Below, piece by piece: positions 52,598 to 61,757 of a stretch of 64,000 nt of DNA. Source of the DNA: Pseudarthrobacter defluvii (GTDB lineage: Bacteria; Actinomycetota; Actinomycetes; Actinomycetales; Micrococcaceae); assembly GCF_030816725.1 (NCBI RefSeq), contig NZ_JAUSYG010000001.1, forward strand, positions 3,162,001 through 3,226,000, read 5' to 3'. The notes under the pieces are model-generated. The model ran no database searches, was not told the origin of the DNA, and was given only the letters and a program-made list of their open reading frames with translations. Numbering within the stretch: position 1 is the first letter of the stretch; each line of letters opens with the position of its first letter. The position numbers were made by a program, and so were the translations under genes.

Positions 52598-53387
52598 CGT
52601 ACAAGACGAAGTCGACGTCCGGGGCATTGCACTGGATGAAGTGGGAATCTCAGGGCTCAGGTATCCAACTGAGTTTACAGACGGGACAACGCGACAGGCA
52701 GGCATTGGCTCGTTCGATGTGCTGGTGACTCTTCCCTCAGATCGCAGGGGTACGCACATGAGTCGCATGGTTCAGTTGGTACAGGAGCAGTTGGCAGTCA
52801 TCGATCCGCGAGAACTGCCGCTGGTTATGAAGCATGTCGCAGCCAGAATGGACATCGACAGGGCACTCGTTCGGGTTGCATTGCCAGTAGCCACTACCGT
52901 CGTCTCGCCCGTGTCTGATCTGAAAGCGCTACAGACAAGTGACCTGCATCTGTCAGCCACCATTGACACGGGTTCATTTCGGCTTACCACGTCGATAACT
53001 GCACAGGTAACCAGCCTTTGCCCCTGCAGCAAGACCATTAGTGACTACGGTGCCCATAATCAACGCAGCGATGTGAAGGTATCGGTCTCCGGAACGGACA
53101 GCGACCCATACCCCATCAACATCAAGGATCTTGTCGACCTTATCCGAGCAAGCGGTTCATGCCCTGTCTACCCCGTCGTTAAGCGCCCCGATGAACGAGC
53201 CATCACTATGATCGCCTACGATAACCCGGCGTTCGTCGAAGACATGGCCCGAGACATCTCGCTGGAGTTGCGCGGAAGAAACGTCGGCCACAGTGTGCAA
53301 ATCCGCAACTTGGAGAGCATACATAGCCACGACGCCGTTGCCTCAGTTTCATGGGCTCCCCCGCCGGCCTCGACTGTCCAGACATAG
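52587..53387 (+). CDS. folE2: GTP cyclohydrolase FolE2 (type IB)
   Basis: This 266-residue protein has the FolE2 motifs GTHMSR (55-60) and SLCPCSK (C145, C147) followed by [11 protein letters not shown]. It opens GTP to 7,8-dihydroneopterin triphosphate, the first step to preQ0. It is the zinc-independent isozyme, unlike FolE. The start at 52587 has GGAG upstream; a GTG at 52572 is the alternative. A dedicated copy here makes the island independent of the folate enzyme. A strong terminator follows. Confidence 0.93.
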   Translation: MLPDVQDEVDVRGIALDEVGISGLRYPTEFTDGTTRQAGIGSFDVLVTLPSDRRGTHMSRMVQLVQEQLAVIDPRELPLVMKHVAARMDIDRALVRVALPVATTVVSPVSDLKALQTSDLHLSATIDTGSFRLTTSITAQVTSLCPCSKTISDYGAHNQRSDVKVSVSGTDSDPYPINIKDLVDLIRASGSCPVYPVVKRPDERAITMIAYDNPAFVEDMARDISLELRGRNVGHSVQIRNLESIHSHDAVASVSWAPPPASTVQT

Positions 53388-53400
53388 TCTCTGATGCCAC

Positions 53401-53440
53401 AGCGCCAGACACTGCCGCAAGTGCAGCGTCTGGCGCTTTT
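53401..53440 (+). terminator. Rho-independent terminator after folE2
   Basis: The ten-base arm AGCGCCAGAC (53401-53410) pairs exactly with GTCTGGCGCT (53428-53437), with partial pairing inside, and is followed by TTTT. It ends the queC-queE-queD-folE2 operon and lies just before the convergent helicase gene stop at 53442. Confidence 0.85.
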
Positions 53441-53441
53441 G

Positions 53442-56400
53442 TCATTGGGCGACCGCCGCCGCCGTCGCAAACACATCCGCCGGCATCGGCCGGTGCAGTT
53501 TCCATGTGATCGCAATCGGCTTCGCACCTGAGTGCTGGACGTAATCAACCGGGCCAAGGCACGCATAGGGAACGGTCAGGCCGGTCTCGTCATCGGCAGT
53601 GTCCCGGGTGAAGAGAAGGATATGAGATTCGTGCTTTAGTCGGTCCAGGTACCGCCGGCCAGTTGGACTCGCCGGTGACGTCGCGTTCTGCGATTCCCAA
53701 TGAAACAGTTCCGGGCTGATGGCATAGTCCTTGTACATCGTGGTCGCCGAGTGCTTCTTGTCGTCCTTGTTCAGGGTGACAAAAAAGGCATCGGTGGAAG
53801 TTGCAGGACACCATGCAACGCCCTCACGGTGCTGCACGTTCTTTCCCTGCTCCAGCGAACCGTATTGCAATGCAGCCAGAACCTCCTCGCGCCGGTAGGT
53901 GGCATGCGACAGCAGCGGGATGTGCTGCAGGCCTGCGCCTAGGCTCTTCGCTGCGTGCTTTGATGCGGCCACTCCCAGCTTCACCACCTGGCGAATCTCG
54001 CGGCACACAAACTGGTAGCCGCGCAGGTGGTCCAGGCCGTCGTCGTACGTTTTGAATCCACCGCCGTCATCCCACAGCGTGTAAAAAAGCATGCGTGCAA
54101 AAGCCTGCTCGCGGATGCCGAGCTCCGCGTAGCGGGGCGCGTCGGGAGCGACCAGCATGGAATAGGCGGCAGCACGTTCCGGATCGTCCACGTGAATCAG
54201 CGCGGCCATGCGGCCCAGCAGCTTCTTTTCCTCCGCATCCGACAGCTCCTCGAGCTTCCCGCGCAACACGGTCTCCAGGGGTGAAAGCCCCTCGATCAGT
54301 CCTGCCTGCCGGAGGTAACCGGTCCACGAGTCCCTGGTGGACCGGTAGACCGTCTTCACCTCATTCCCCGACCGCTCCAGATAGGCCTGCAGTTCGGTCT
54401 CGGCGTACGAGGCGATGTCCTGGACCAGCTGTGCCCGGTTGAACCGGAGCTGTGCCTTGATGTTGTCCAGCACCACCTTCTGCGCCACCCGGTCCAGCAC
54501 GATCTGCGAGCCCGACGGCAGGTACGGGAATTCGTCCTCGACAGCCTTCTCCAGCTCCTTGCGCCCGTAGCCGGTCAGAGCCCGGTAGCGCAGGTCAAAG
54601 CGGAACTCACGGCGCTGCTGGCCGATGAAGTCCAGGACCGTCAGCACCGCCTTGCCCTCGGCTCGGCGCAGCCCGCGCCCCAGCTGCTGGAGGAAGACCG
54701 TCGCGCTCTGCGTGGGCCGGAGCAGCAGGATAGTGTCCACCTGCGGCAGGTCCAGGCCTTCGTTGAAAAGGTCGACGGCGAAGATGCAGTTGATCTCCCG
54801 CTTGCCCAGGCGCCTGAGGGCTTCCTCGCGGTCAGCATTGTCAGTGGTCCCATCGACGGCAACGGAGGCGATGCCGGCCCGGTTGAATACCTCGGCCATG
54901 TAGTGGGCGTGCTGCACCGAGACGCAGAAGCCGATGGCCCGCATATGGCTGGTGGTGGTGACCTTGTCCCTGAGTTCCCGGATCACCTTGGCGGCGCGGG
55001 CGTCATTGCCCGTATAGAGGGCGCTCAGCTGCGTGGTGTCGTAGTTGCCGCGCTTCCACTCCAACTGGCTCAGGTCGACGTCATCGGAGACGCCGAAGTA
55101 GTGGAACGGCACCAGCAGATCAGCGTCCAGAGCGTCCCAGAGCCTAAGCTCACTGGCCGTACGGCCGTCGAAAAACTGTTCGGCGACGTCGACTCCATCG
55201 CCGCGTTCCGGAGTCGCCGTCAGTCCGACGAGCTGCTGCGGTTCCAGATGATCCAGCAAGCGGCGGTACGTGGGCGCCATCGCGTGGTGGAACTCATCGA
55301 TGACGACGACGTCGAAGAAGTCGGGCTCCAGCTGCTCGATGCCGAGGGAAGACAGCGACTGGACGGACGCGAAGATGTGCTTCCACTCTTGCGGCTTGTG
55401 CTCCCCCACGTAGAGCTCACCGAAGGCGCCGTCCTGCATGACATCGCGGTAGGTGCGCATCGCTTGTTTCAGGATTTCCTGTCGGTGGGCGACGAAGAGC
55501 AGCTTCAGATCGCGGCCGGCAGCCTCGCACAGCCGCTTGTAATCCAGGGCCGCGATAACTGTCTTGCCGGTTCCGGTGGCTGCGACCAGGAGGTTGAGGT
55601 TGAAACCCTTGACGCGCTCCGCTTCCAGGTCCTCCAGCATCTCCTCCTGGTGGAGGAACGGCTGAACTTCGAGGCCGGTGGCGGCATCCGGCGCCGCGGT
55701 GCGTCGGCCGCCGTTGCGTTCCAGGGCAGCGTCCAGCCTCTCGCCGTCACGCTCTGGGTCGTAGCTTTGGAAGGCCCGCTGCTCCCAGTAGCTGTCGAAG
55801 GTAATCTCGAACTTCCGTAGGAGTGCCGGGGTTGCGACAGAGCTGAGCCGGACGTTCCACTCCAGCCCATCGAGGAGGGCAGCCTGGCTCAGATTGGAGC
55901 TGCCGACGTAGGCCGTGTCGAAACCGGTGTTCCGGCGGAACAGCCAGGCCTTGGCGTGCAACCTTGTTGCCTGGGTTTCGTAGCTGATCTTCACCTCGGC
56001 CCCGTACCGGTTGACGAGCTCATCGATGGCTCGGCGCTCGGTGGCGCCCATGTAGGTGGTGGTGATGACGCGAAGTTTCACGCCGCGGTCTCTGAGTTGC
56101 TCGAGTGCCGGCTCGAGGAGTCTGATCCCGGTCCAGCGGACAAAGGCACAGAGGAGGTCCACGGTGTCGGCGGACTCGATCTCGGCCCGGAGCTCCGCGG
56201 CGAGATTCGGCTCGTCCTTGCTGTTGGTGAGCAGGGTGGAATCGCTCAGCCTTGTTGTAGGCCGACGTAGCCGACGGCGCTTGAGGGCGTCCGTACGGTG
56301 GAGCGACTGGAGCTGACTGGGCCCGGGTATGATTCGGTCCACGATGTTCAGTTCCTGGAGGAGCCGGTTCGCCAGGCCGACTCTGTCTGCTGGTTTGGCT

Positions 56401-56699
56401 ACGGCGAGGGCTTGCCGTACGGCATCGGCTACGTGGCGGGAAAGGATTTCCGGGGTGTCTGCGTCTTCTAAGTCTGCGAACCTCGGCTGCAGTTCTGCTT
56501 CGTGACCCAGTCGCTCGCCAAGTAGGTCCGTGTTCAGCAGTTCGTACAACCCCTCGGGCAGCCGCTCCGCTGCCTCTCCCCCAATGAAATCAGTCACTGC
56601 GCCAGGGTATTCGATCAAGCCCTGTTCTGCCCTTGCCGCAACAAGGGCATCCAAAGCCATACCCCGAAATTCGGCGATCACGCCGTTCTTAGGTGGCAT
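53442..56699 (-). CDS. PLD-domain superfamily 2 helicase with DUF3427-type C-terminus
   Basis: This protein of about 1085 residues has a PLD nuclease-like N-terminal part (TRLHAKAWLF with H-x-K, then YVGSSNLS) at about residues 200-310. A DEAD/DEAH helicase core follows (VAATGTGKTVIA, VVVIDEFHHAMA, QQLGRGLRRAEGK) and then a C-terminal third of the DUF3427 type common in such actinobacterial proteins. It combines DNA cutting and unwinding motifs in one chain, as in some defence or repair proteins. It is not a known dpd component. The ATG at 56699 was preferred; a start at 56660 or 56822 is possible. Confidence 0.85.
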   Translation of the reverse strand: MPPKNGVIAEFRGMALDALVAARAEQGLIEYPGAVTDFIGGEAAERLPEGLYELLNTDLLGERLGHEAELQPRFADLEDADTPEILSRHVADAVRQALAVAKPADRVGLANRLLQELNIVDRIIPGPSQLQSLHRTDALKRRRLRRPTTRLSDSTLLTNSKDEPNLAAELRAEIESADTVDLLCAFVRWTGIRLLEPALEQLRDRGVKLRVITTTYMGATERRAIDELVNRYGAEVKISYETQATRLHAKAWLFRRNTGFDTAYVGSSNLSQAALLDGLEWNVRLSSVATPALLRKFEITFDSYWEQRAFQSYDPERDGERLDAALERNGGRRTAAPDAATGLEVQPFLHQEEMLEDLEAERVKGFNLNLLVAATGTGKTVIAALDYKRLCEAAGRDLKLLFVAHRQEILKQAMRTYRDVMQDGAFGELYVGEHKPQEWKHIFASVQSLSSLGIEQLEPDFFDVVVIDEFHHAMAPTYRRLLDHLEPQQLVGLTATPERGDGVDVAEQFFDGRTASELRLWDALDADLLVPFHYFGVSDDVDLSQLEWKRGNYDTTQLSALYTGNDARAAKVIRELRDKVTTTSHMRAIGFCVSVQHAHYMAEVFNRAGIASVAVDGTTDNADREEALRRLGKREINCIFAVDLFNEGLDLPQVDTILLLRPTQSATVFLQQLGRGLRRAEGKAVLTVLDFIGQQRREFRFDLRYRALTGYGRKELEKAVEDEFPYLPSGSQIVLDRVAQKVVLDNIKAQLRFNRAQLVQDIASYAETELQAYLERSGNEVKTVYRSTRDSWTGYLRQAGLIEGLSPLETVLRGKLEELSDAEEKKLLGRMAALIHVDDPERAAAYSMLVAPDAPRYAELGIREQAFARMLFYTLWDDGGGFKTYDDGLDHLRGYQFVCREIRQVVKLGVAASKHAAKSLGAGLQHIPLLSHATYRREEVLAALQYGSLEQGKNVQHREGVAWCPATSTDAFFVTLNKDDKKHSATTMYKDYAISPELFHWESQNATSPASPTGRRYLDRLKHESHILLFTRDTADDETGLTVPYACLGPVDYVQHSGAKPIAITWKLHRPMPADVFATAAAVAQ

Positions 56700-56907
56700 T
56701 TCTCTAGCTCGTCGCCCGCCAGACGCACCAGCCCGATTACCCTCGCCTTCCCAGCCTGCACGAGCCATAGGACGAGAAGTCAGTTGCCGAAGACCGCACC
56801 CGAAATGCTGGGCCCAGTCCAAGTCCCCAGGTGCGCCGTGTAGTATCCGGTTATCTACAGACAGGGATTTGACACGTCCCCGTATATTGGAACGTAAGGA
56901 GGCTCAA

Positions 56908-57198
56908 ATGAATGAGACCCAGTCCTTAGTGACTTCCATGGGGGAATGCAGCTTAGGCATGGTAGGCAAGGACCATGTAAAGGCTTTATCAGTGCAGCTC
57001 GACGTAGAGCGCAATCATGCGACGGTCACCGTCGCGCTTGAAGAAAACACTGAAGAAGAACAGCTCCGCGCTTTCAACAAGCTCGCCGAAGTCGAGATGA
57101 TGTTCTTTGATGATGTCTCAATGGACGTCTGCCTATCCGATGTTGAGTCCATGCGGCGTAAGAGGACTCCTGCTAAGCAGCTCGCCTATTTCGCATGA
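56908..57198 (+). CDS. Hypothetical protein, first gene of a two-gene operon
   Basis: This 96-residue acidic protein has no recognised family. It starts at an ATG with AAGGAGG in ideal position, preceded by an AT-rich region with TTGACA near 56868. The middle has alternating strand-like segments (LSVQLDVERNHATVTVALEE) and a basic C-terminal tail. It overlaps the HEPN-like gene by 4 bp (ATGA). The base composition is clearly less GC-rich than the flanking genes. It could be the antitoxin-like partner, but nothing in the sequence proves it. Confidence 0.7.
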   Translation: MNETQSLVTSMGECSLGMVGKDHVKALSVQLDVERNHATVTVALEENTEEEQLRAFNKLAEVEMMFFDDVSMDVCLSDVESMRRKRTPAKQLAYFA

Positions 57199-57662
57199 CG
57201 TCAGGCGGCTCCATCGATCAGGTGTCGGTGAGGCTAGATCGTGTGGGGAATCACCTCCAAACGGGGGATCAGCTCTTAGCAGCCGGTAACGAGTGGGCAT
57301 CCGTGGCGTACTTCTATTCCGCCTATCACCTTGTCCGAGTAGCTTTCCTCGAAGATCCCATCTTCGGAGACCCTGCTCGTTTAACGGCGGCCAACCCATA
57401 CCTGCAGCCCACTGACCGCGACGCAGAACATCATCAGGGAAACCCCAAGAATGGTGGGCGTTCTATGGGCGTTAAGGACATGGTCCTTTGGTTGTACCGG
57501 CCGTATTACGCCCAGTACAACAGGCTCCATTCAGCGAGTATCGCCGTCAGGTACAACACGGGGGCGCCTGCTATCGCCGCGACCACTTCCAAAGCGGACG
57601 CCTATACCCTCCATGCGGCTTACATGGCGGGAAAGCTGAATCACACTTCAGCCATGTGCTAG
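57195..57662 (+). CDS. HEPN-like protein, second gene of a two-gene operon
   Basis: This 155-residue helical protein carries GNEWASVAYFYSAYHLVRVAF near its start and YNRLHSASIAVRYN later, the pattern of small HEPN-domain proteins (A-x2-YYA-x-H-L ... Y-x2-L-x2-S-x2-ARY). HEPN proteins are often RNases in toxin or defence systems. The usual R-x4-H catalytic motif is not clear here, so activity is uncertain. It overlaps the upstream small gene by 4 bp, so the two are made together. Confidence 0.55.
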   Translation: MTSGGSIDQVSVRLDRVGNHLQTGDQLLAAGNEWASVAYFYSAYHLVRVAFLEDPIFGDPARLTAANPYLQPTDRDAEHHQGNPKNGGRSMGVKDMVLWLYRPYYAQYNRLHSASIAVRYNTGAPAIAATTSKADAYTLHAAYMAGKLNHTSAMC

Positions 57663-57789
57663 AACGGAGCGGGCCTGTCACTTGAGAGACGGTCTCCGGC
57701 TGAACTGACCGCCGAAAGCTGGACACGCAAGTAAGAGGTCTGGCCGCGAGGATCCGAGGACCGTACTGCACCGCGCTGAGACCGTACCT

Positions 57790-58200
57790 TTGTTGAGATC
57801 CTTTCCCGTTGCCATGCTGCAAAGAAGACGAGAGCAGAGGTTCATAGCGAGCCGGACGTGTCATCTCGTGTTGTCCAGCCGGCTGCCTCCTTCGACCACG
57901 AGGCGGGCCCGTTCTACCACCGGATGGGACGAGCAGTTCCACCAGTTGGTGGGTACGGCGTCGTGTCTGGACACCGCCGTCGAGGTTTACCACGAGACCC
58001 TCGCCGAGCTGTACGACTACTTCATCCCCTACCCCATCGAGAAGCTGCACAGATCCAACCACGATCACATCGCCCTCGTGTCCGCCCTGCGAGCCCGCAA
58101 CGTGGAAGAGGCGGTGGAAGTCTCCCGGAAGCACGTGGACATCCTGCATCGGACGATGTTTATGGGGCTCGCGGACGGCAAACCTTCGGTGTCGGACTGA
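57790..58200 (+). pseudogene. Remnant of a GntR/FCD regulator
   Basis: Only the last 90 residues of this 136-residue reading look real: WDEQFHQLVGTAS, then HIALVSALRARNVEEAVEVSRKHVDILHR, the C-terminal helices and metal-binding His pattern of the FCD domain. No DNA-binding domain is found upstream, and the part before residue 46 is not protein-like. It is unrelated to the UTRA-type GntR genes elsewhere in the window. Probably a leftover from the chromosome next to the island. Confidence 0.6.
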
Positions 58201-58252
58201 CGGTCGATCCCACAAGGTTTCCCAGCGGTGGCAGAGCGTGGGGCCGACAGCC

Positions 58253-60046
58253 TTAGGGCCTCCTATATCGTCCGAAGGCCAAGACTTTGGCCAGTGTGTT
58301 GGGGATATCGAAGGTGGGCTCCCAGATGAGTGCGACGAGATCGTCGTACTCATCTACCGGTCTCAGCAGATCGAGCACATCGCCCTCGAACACAAAGTCC
58401 GAGGCGGCAACGGAAAGCGCCTGCTTGCGGAACAACTCGTACTCATCACGTGATCGGAAATGAATTGAGTACCTTCCGTCGCCTTGTTTCGCGTACGATG
58501 TGTCCCATTTGTTCTTGAGTTCCTCGAGTATGGGGCGCACACTTTCTGTCTCGCCAGACTGATTAGAGAGATCGGCACCAAGGGTTCTTCGATCGGAGTT
58601 ATTCGGATCGGTTCCATCCCAGTGGACGCTCACCTGGCGTTCGAACTCGACCCGCTGAAGGTTCTGCGGGGACATTTCGAATAGGTCGGTCTTGAGGTAC
58701 CACCTGACGCTGCTGGCAATCCAGATAATGGGGGCGTCCACGAGACTACTATGAAGTGATCCAGTTCCTGTGTAGGGCGTGATAGACAGTTCCCGACGGG
58801 CCGTTTCTAAAATTTCTTTGCAGCGGTAGTCCTTGCAGAACCGGAAGTAGTTAGCAGCCATAAGTGGCAGCCCGGCCCAGATGCAGTTACTCGCAAGCGG
58901 GTACTGGCGCTGTATGGCTTCGAATTCGCTTTGAAGCTGCGCCTTAAGCGGGGAGATCACCAAATTAAGATCGGATTCGCTCGGAGTGCTCTTAGCTTCG
59001 TACTCGAACTTCGACTTGCACATCGAGTACAGCAGTGACTGGACGCATCCGTTGTACAACTCATCACTTACGCTGTAGCTGATTTCGCAGTGGTAATTCT
59101 GGTTGTAGCGCGATAGTTCCTCGTCGGTGGCCCGTTCGAAAATGTACTTGGCAGACAGGACATCCATGCCAGCACGCTCTAGGACCTTATCTGCCTCAGG
59201 GATGTGTTCGCTGTTTGGCTCGTCGCTCCGTCTCAGTTCCTCCATTATTTCTTCAATGTGCAAGTCGACCTGCTTGCGGATCAGGTTGAGAGAGTCGCGT
59301 GCGGCTTGGACCGTGATGCGTTGCGTTTCGTCCTGAAGCATCATCCTCTCGACGAGTAGGTCGAGGTTGGAGAGAAACGGGTATATATCGCCTATCCGCT
59401 GATGCCGAGCGCCGCGAGAGTTCTGCTTGGTGAAGACTTCCGTGATGACTAGTCCGAGCGCGAAGATGTCCGCAGGCTTACCGATGCCTCTGGCATCGGT
59501 CTTCGCCATCTGCTCCGGCGCCTGGTAGTTGCGGTTGGCCAGGAGATCACCTTTTTGGGTCAAAGACGAGTCTTTGAAGTGAGCGATCCCGAAGTCCGCC
59601 AAGACCAATCGTTTAGTCTCACCGTCGACGAGGATGTTCTCGGGCTTAATGTCCCGGTGCACAACGTCTTGTCCATGCACATAAGCCAGACCGTCACAAA
59701 GCTGAGAGAGGTAATCGAGAAGTACCAGATAATCCGATTCCTCCGAGATTACTTTGCGCAGGCTCTTCGGATACAGGTCCATGGTGTAGTAAAAGTAATT
59801 ATCATCCTCGCACTGCGCGTAAATTCTCACAACATTATCGTGCCTCGAAGCCATACCGAACTCGATCTCCCGACGAAATCGCTCGTTGCGGCCTGATTGA
59901 TCAGACTTCTCGATTTGCTTGAGGGCGTACACGTTGTCATCCGCCGAGGAACGCGCTTCAAAGACTGTGGCAGCCCCTCCTTGTCCTAGCTGTCGCCCGA
60001 GTGTGTAAGAGACACCCTTGATTTCCACAGTGGTCCGCTCGTTCAT
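58253..60046 (-). CDS. Serine/threonine protein kinase with long unrecognised C-terminal half
   Basis: This 597-residue protein has an N-terminal kinase domain: GQGGAA (21-26), Lys43, HRDIKPEN (130-137), DFG (151-153) and an APEQ segment. It lacks the membrane segment and PASTA repeats of housekeeping PknB kinases. Residues about 265-597 match no family I know; they include a Cys-containing middle (SLLYSMCKSKFEYEAKS) and end in an acidic/aromatic region. Location beside dpd and helicase genes suggests a defence kinase, but this is inference. The ATG at 60046 has only a weak ribosome site. Confidence 0.8.
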   Translation of the reverse strand: MNERTTVEIKGVSYTLGRQLGQGGAATVFEARSSADDNVYALKQIEKSDQSGRNERFRREIEFGMASRHDNVVRIYAQCEDDNYFYYTMDLYPKSLRKVISEESDYLVLLDYLSQLCDGLAYVHGQDVVHRDIKPENILVDGETKRLVLADFGIAHFKDSSLTQKGDLLANRNYQAPEQMAKTDARGIGKPADIFALGLVITEVFTKQNSRGARHQRIGDIYPFLSNLDLLVERMMLQDETQRITVQAARDSLNLIRKQVDLHIEEIMEELRRSDEPNSEHIPEADKVLERAGMDVLSAKYIFERATDEELSRYNQNYHCEISYSVSDELYNGCVQSLLYSMCKSKFEYEAKSTPSESDLNLVISPLKAQLQSEFEAIQRQYPLASNCIWAGLPLMAANYFRFCKDYRCKEILETARRELSITPYTGTGSLHSSLVDAPIIWIASSVRWYLKTDLFEMSPQNLQRVEFERQVSVHWDGTDPNNSDRRTLGADLSNQSGETESVRPILEELKNKWDTSYAKQGDGRYSIHFRSRDEYELFRKQALSVAASDFVFEGDVLDLLRPVDEYDDLVALIWEPTFDIPNTLAKVLAFGRYRRP

Positions 60047-60226
60047 AATGAGCAGCCTACTGAATCGGCGCTTAGTATCGCCGATGCCACGATGTGCGCT
60101 GCGCGATGGCCAGAGCATCACAGCCGCTGGTGCCGCTGAAACCCTCAACCGATGAGGCTGGCTCCGCATTCGGGCTTCTCGCCAGGTCACCACGTCCAAC
60201 AGCAAACCGGGTCACCCAAGTCCGAG

Positions 60227-60263
60227 AAAAGGCGCGCCCGGCTATAGCCAGACGCGCCCTTCC
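60227..60263 (-). terminator. Hairpin terminator after the amino-acid permease gene
   Basis: On the minus strand a GC-rich stem (GGGCGCGTCTGGC pairing with GCCGGGCGCGCC) with a TATA loop is followed by TTTT. It stands about 40 bp after the permease stop and is the expected end of the permease transcript. Confidence 0.75.
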
Positions 60264-60300
60264 TTGCAGGAAACCACCGAAGTGGTTCAAAGCGCCCTGC

Positions 60301-61713
60301 TCAGTCGATGAGAACCGGGTGCTTGTCACCGTCGATCGCTTCAACCTGGCCGGCCGGTTTGCCAGACCGGTGGTTCATCCAGCACCCCACCGCCAGCAGC
60401 GCCACAAGCCCGAAGGTGCTCAGAAGCTGCGGACGCGAATCCTCGCCGATGAAGCCCACCGTGAAGATCGCCGCGAGGATGAGCAGGCCGAGGGACGTGA
60501 GCCACGGGAAGCCGGGCATCCGCAGCGGAAGCTCAGTTCCCTCGCGGTCGGCGCGGAGCCGCAGCGCCAGCTGGGCCAGGAGCGCCGACGTCCACACCAG
60601 CAGGCAGGTGGAGCCAACAATATTCAGCAGGACGGGAAGGACCTTCTCCGGGAAGGCCAGCTCCAGCACCACCGTGACCACGCCGAAGGCGACACTCGAC
60701 AGGACTGCCACCACCGGAACCCGGGCGTTGGAGACGGAAGCGAGCCACCGGGGCGCTTCACCGCGTTCGGCCAGGGAGAACGCCATGCGCGAGGCACCGT
60801 ACAGGTTGGCGTTGAGCGCGGACAGCAGGGCCGCGACGGCAACCAGGGTGATGGCGGTGGCAGCGCCCGGCATGCCGGCGGCGTCCAGTACCGCGGCGAA
60901 CGGGCTCTTCAGCCCAGCCGATCCCACGGGTACCACGGCCGCGATCACGAAGATCGCACCGATGTAGAACACCAGGATGCGCCACAGCACCGTGCGGACG
61001 GCCTTCTTCACGCTGCGGGCCGGCTCGGCGGTCTCGGCTGCAGCGACGGAAACGATCTCGGTACCGCCGAACGCGAACGCCACCACGAACAGCGCCGTCG
61101 CAATCCCGCCAAACCCGTTGACCGCGAAGCCCTCCCCCCTGAAATTAGACAGGCCAGGCGACTGCACGCCCGGCACCAAGCCAAAAAGCAGCGCAAAGCC
61201 CACCAGCAGGAACCCGACGATCGCCGCCACCTTGAGCAGGGCGAACCAGAACTCGAACTCGCCGAAGTTCTTCACGCTGGTCAGGTTCACGGCGGTGAGC
61301 ACCACGATGAACACGAAGGCCATCAGCCACACCGGCAGGGCCGGGAAGATGGTGGCCAGCAGGCCGGCCGCACCCAGCGCCTCGGCGGCGATTACCACCA
61401 CCAGCTGGATCCACCATAGCCAGCCGACCGTGGCGCCGGCCACCGGTCCATAGGCCTTGGCGGTGTAGACGGAGAAGGCGCCGCTGTCCGGGTTCGCGGC
61501 GGCCATCTCACCGAGCGCCCACATCACCAGGATGATCAGGGTGCCGGCCACGAGGTAGGAGATCAGCACCGCGGGGCCGGCGGCCTGGATGCCCGCGCCG
61601 GAGCCGATGAACAAGCCTGCGCCGATGGCGCTGCCCAGGCCCATCATGGTCAGCTGCCGTGGTTTGAGGGCCGAGCCGAGGGCGCGGGCAGACGTCGTTG
61701 TCTGGGGTTCCAT
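60301..61713 (-). CDS. Amino acid permease (APC superfamily)
   Basis: This 470-residue transporter has about 12 membrane segments and the APC N-terminal motif MGLGSAIGAGLFIGSGAGI, then ETAEPARSVKKAVRTVLWRI in the loop 6-7 region and GASRMAFSLAERGEAPRWL in the 8-9 loop. It belongs to the proline/aromatic amino acid permease type. It lies 44 bp after the aminotransferase gene on the same strand, so uptake and transamination of one amino acid may be linked. Confidence 0.9.
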   Translation of the reverse strand: MEPQTTTSARALGSALKPRQLTMMGLGSAIGAGLFIGSGAGIQAAGPAVLISYLVAGTLIILVMWALGEMAAANPDSGAFSVYTAKAYGPVAGATVGWLWWIQLVVVIAAEALGAAGLLATIFPALPVWLMAFVFIVVLTAVNLTSVKNFGEFEFWFALLKVAAIVGFLLVGFALLFGLVPGVQSPGLSNFRGEGFAVNGFGGIATALFVVAFAFGGTEIVSVAAAETAEPARSVKKAVRTVLWRILVFYIGAIFVIAAVVPVGSAGLKSPFAAVLDAAGMPGAATAITLVAVAALLSALNANLYGASRMAFSLAERGEAPRWLASVSNARVPVVAVLSSVAFGVVTVVLELAFPEKVLPVLLNIVGSTCLLVWTSALLAQLALRLRADREGTELPLRMPGFPWLTSLGLLILAAIFTVGFIGEDSRPQLLSTFGLVALLAVGCWMNHRSGKPAGQVEAIDGDKHPVLID

Positions 61714-61757
61714 TGGGGATTCCTCTTGGTTGTCGGTGGAACGGAAGGAGAAAAAGA

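Noticed and set aside
53442..56699. Assigning the PLD-helicase to DISARM, BREX or Dpd
   Set aside because: None of the partner genes of DISARM or BREX is present, and all dpd positions are already filled.
60047..60226. A small gene between the kinase and the permease
   Set aside because: The reading at 60072-60344 runs through the hairpin terminator into the permease end and has no ribosome site or motif.
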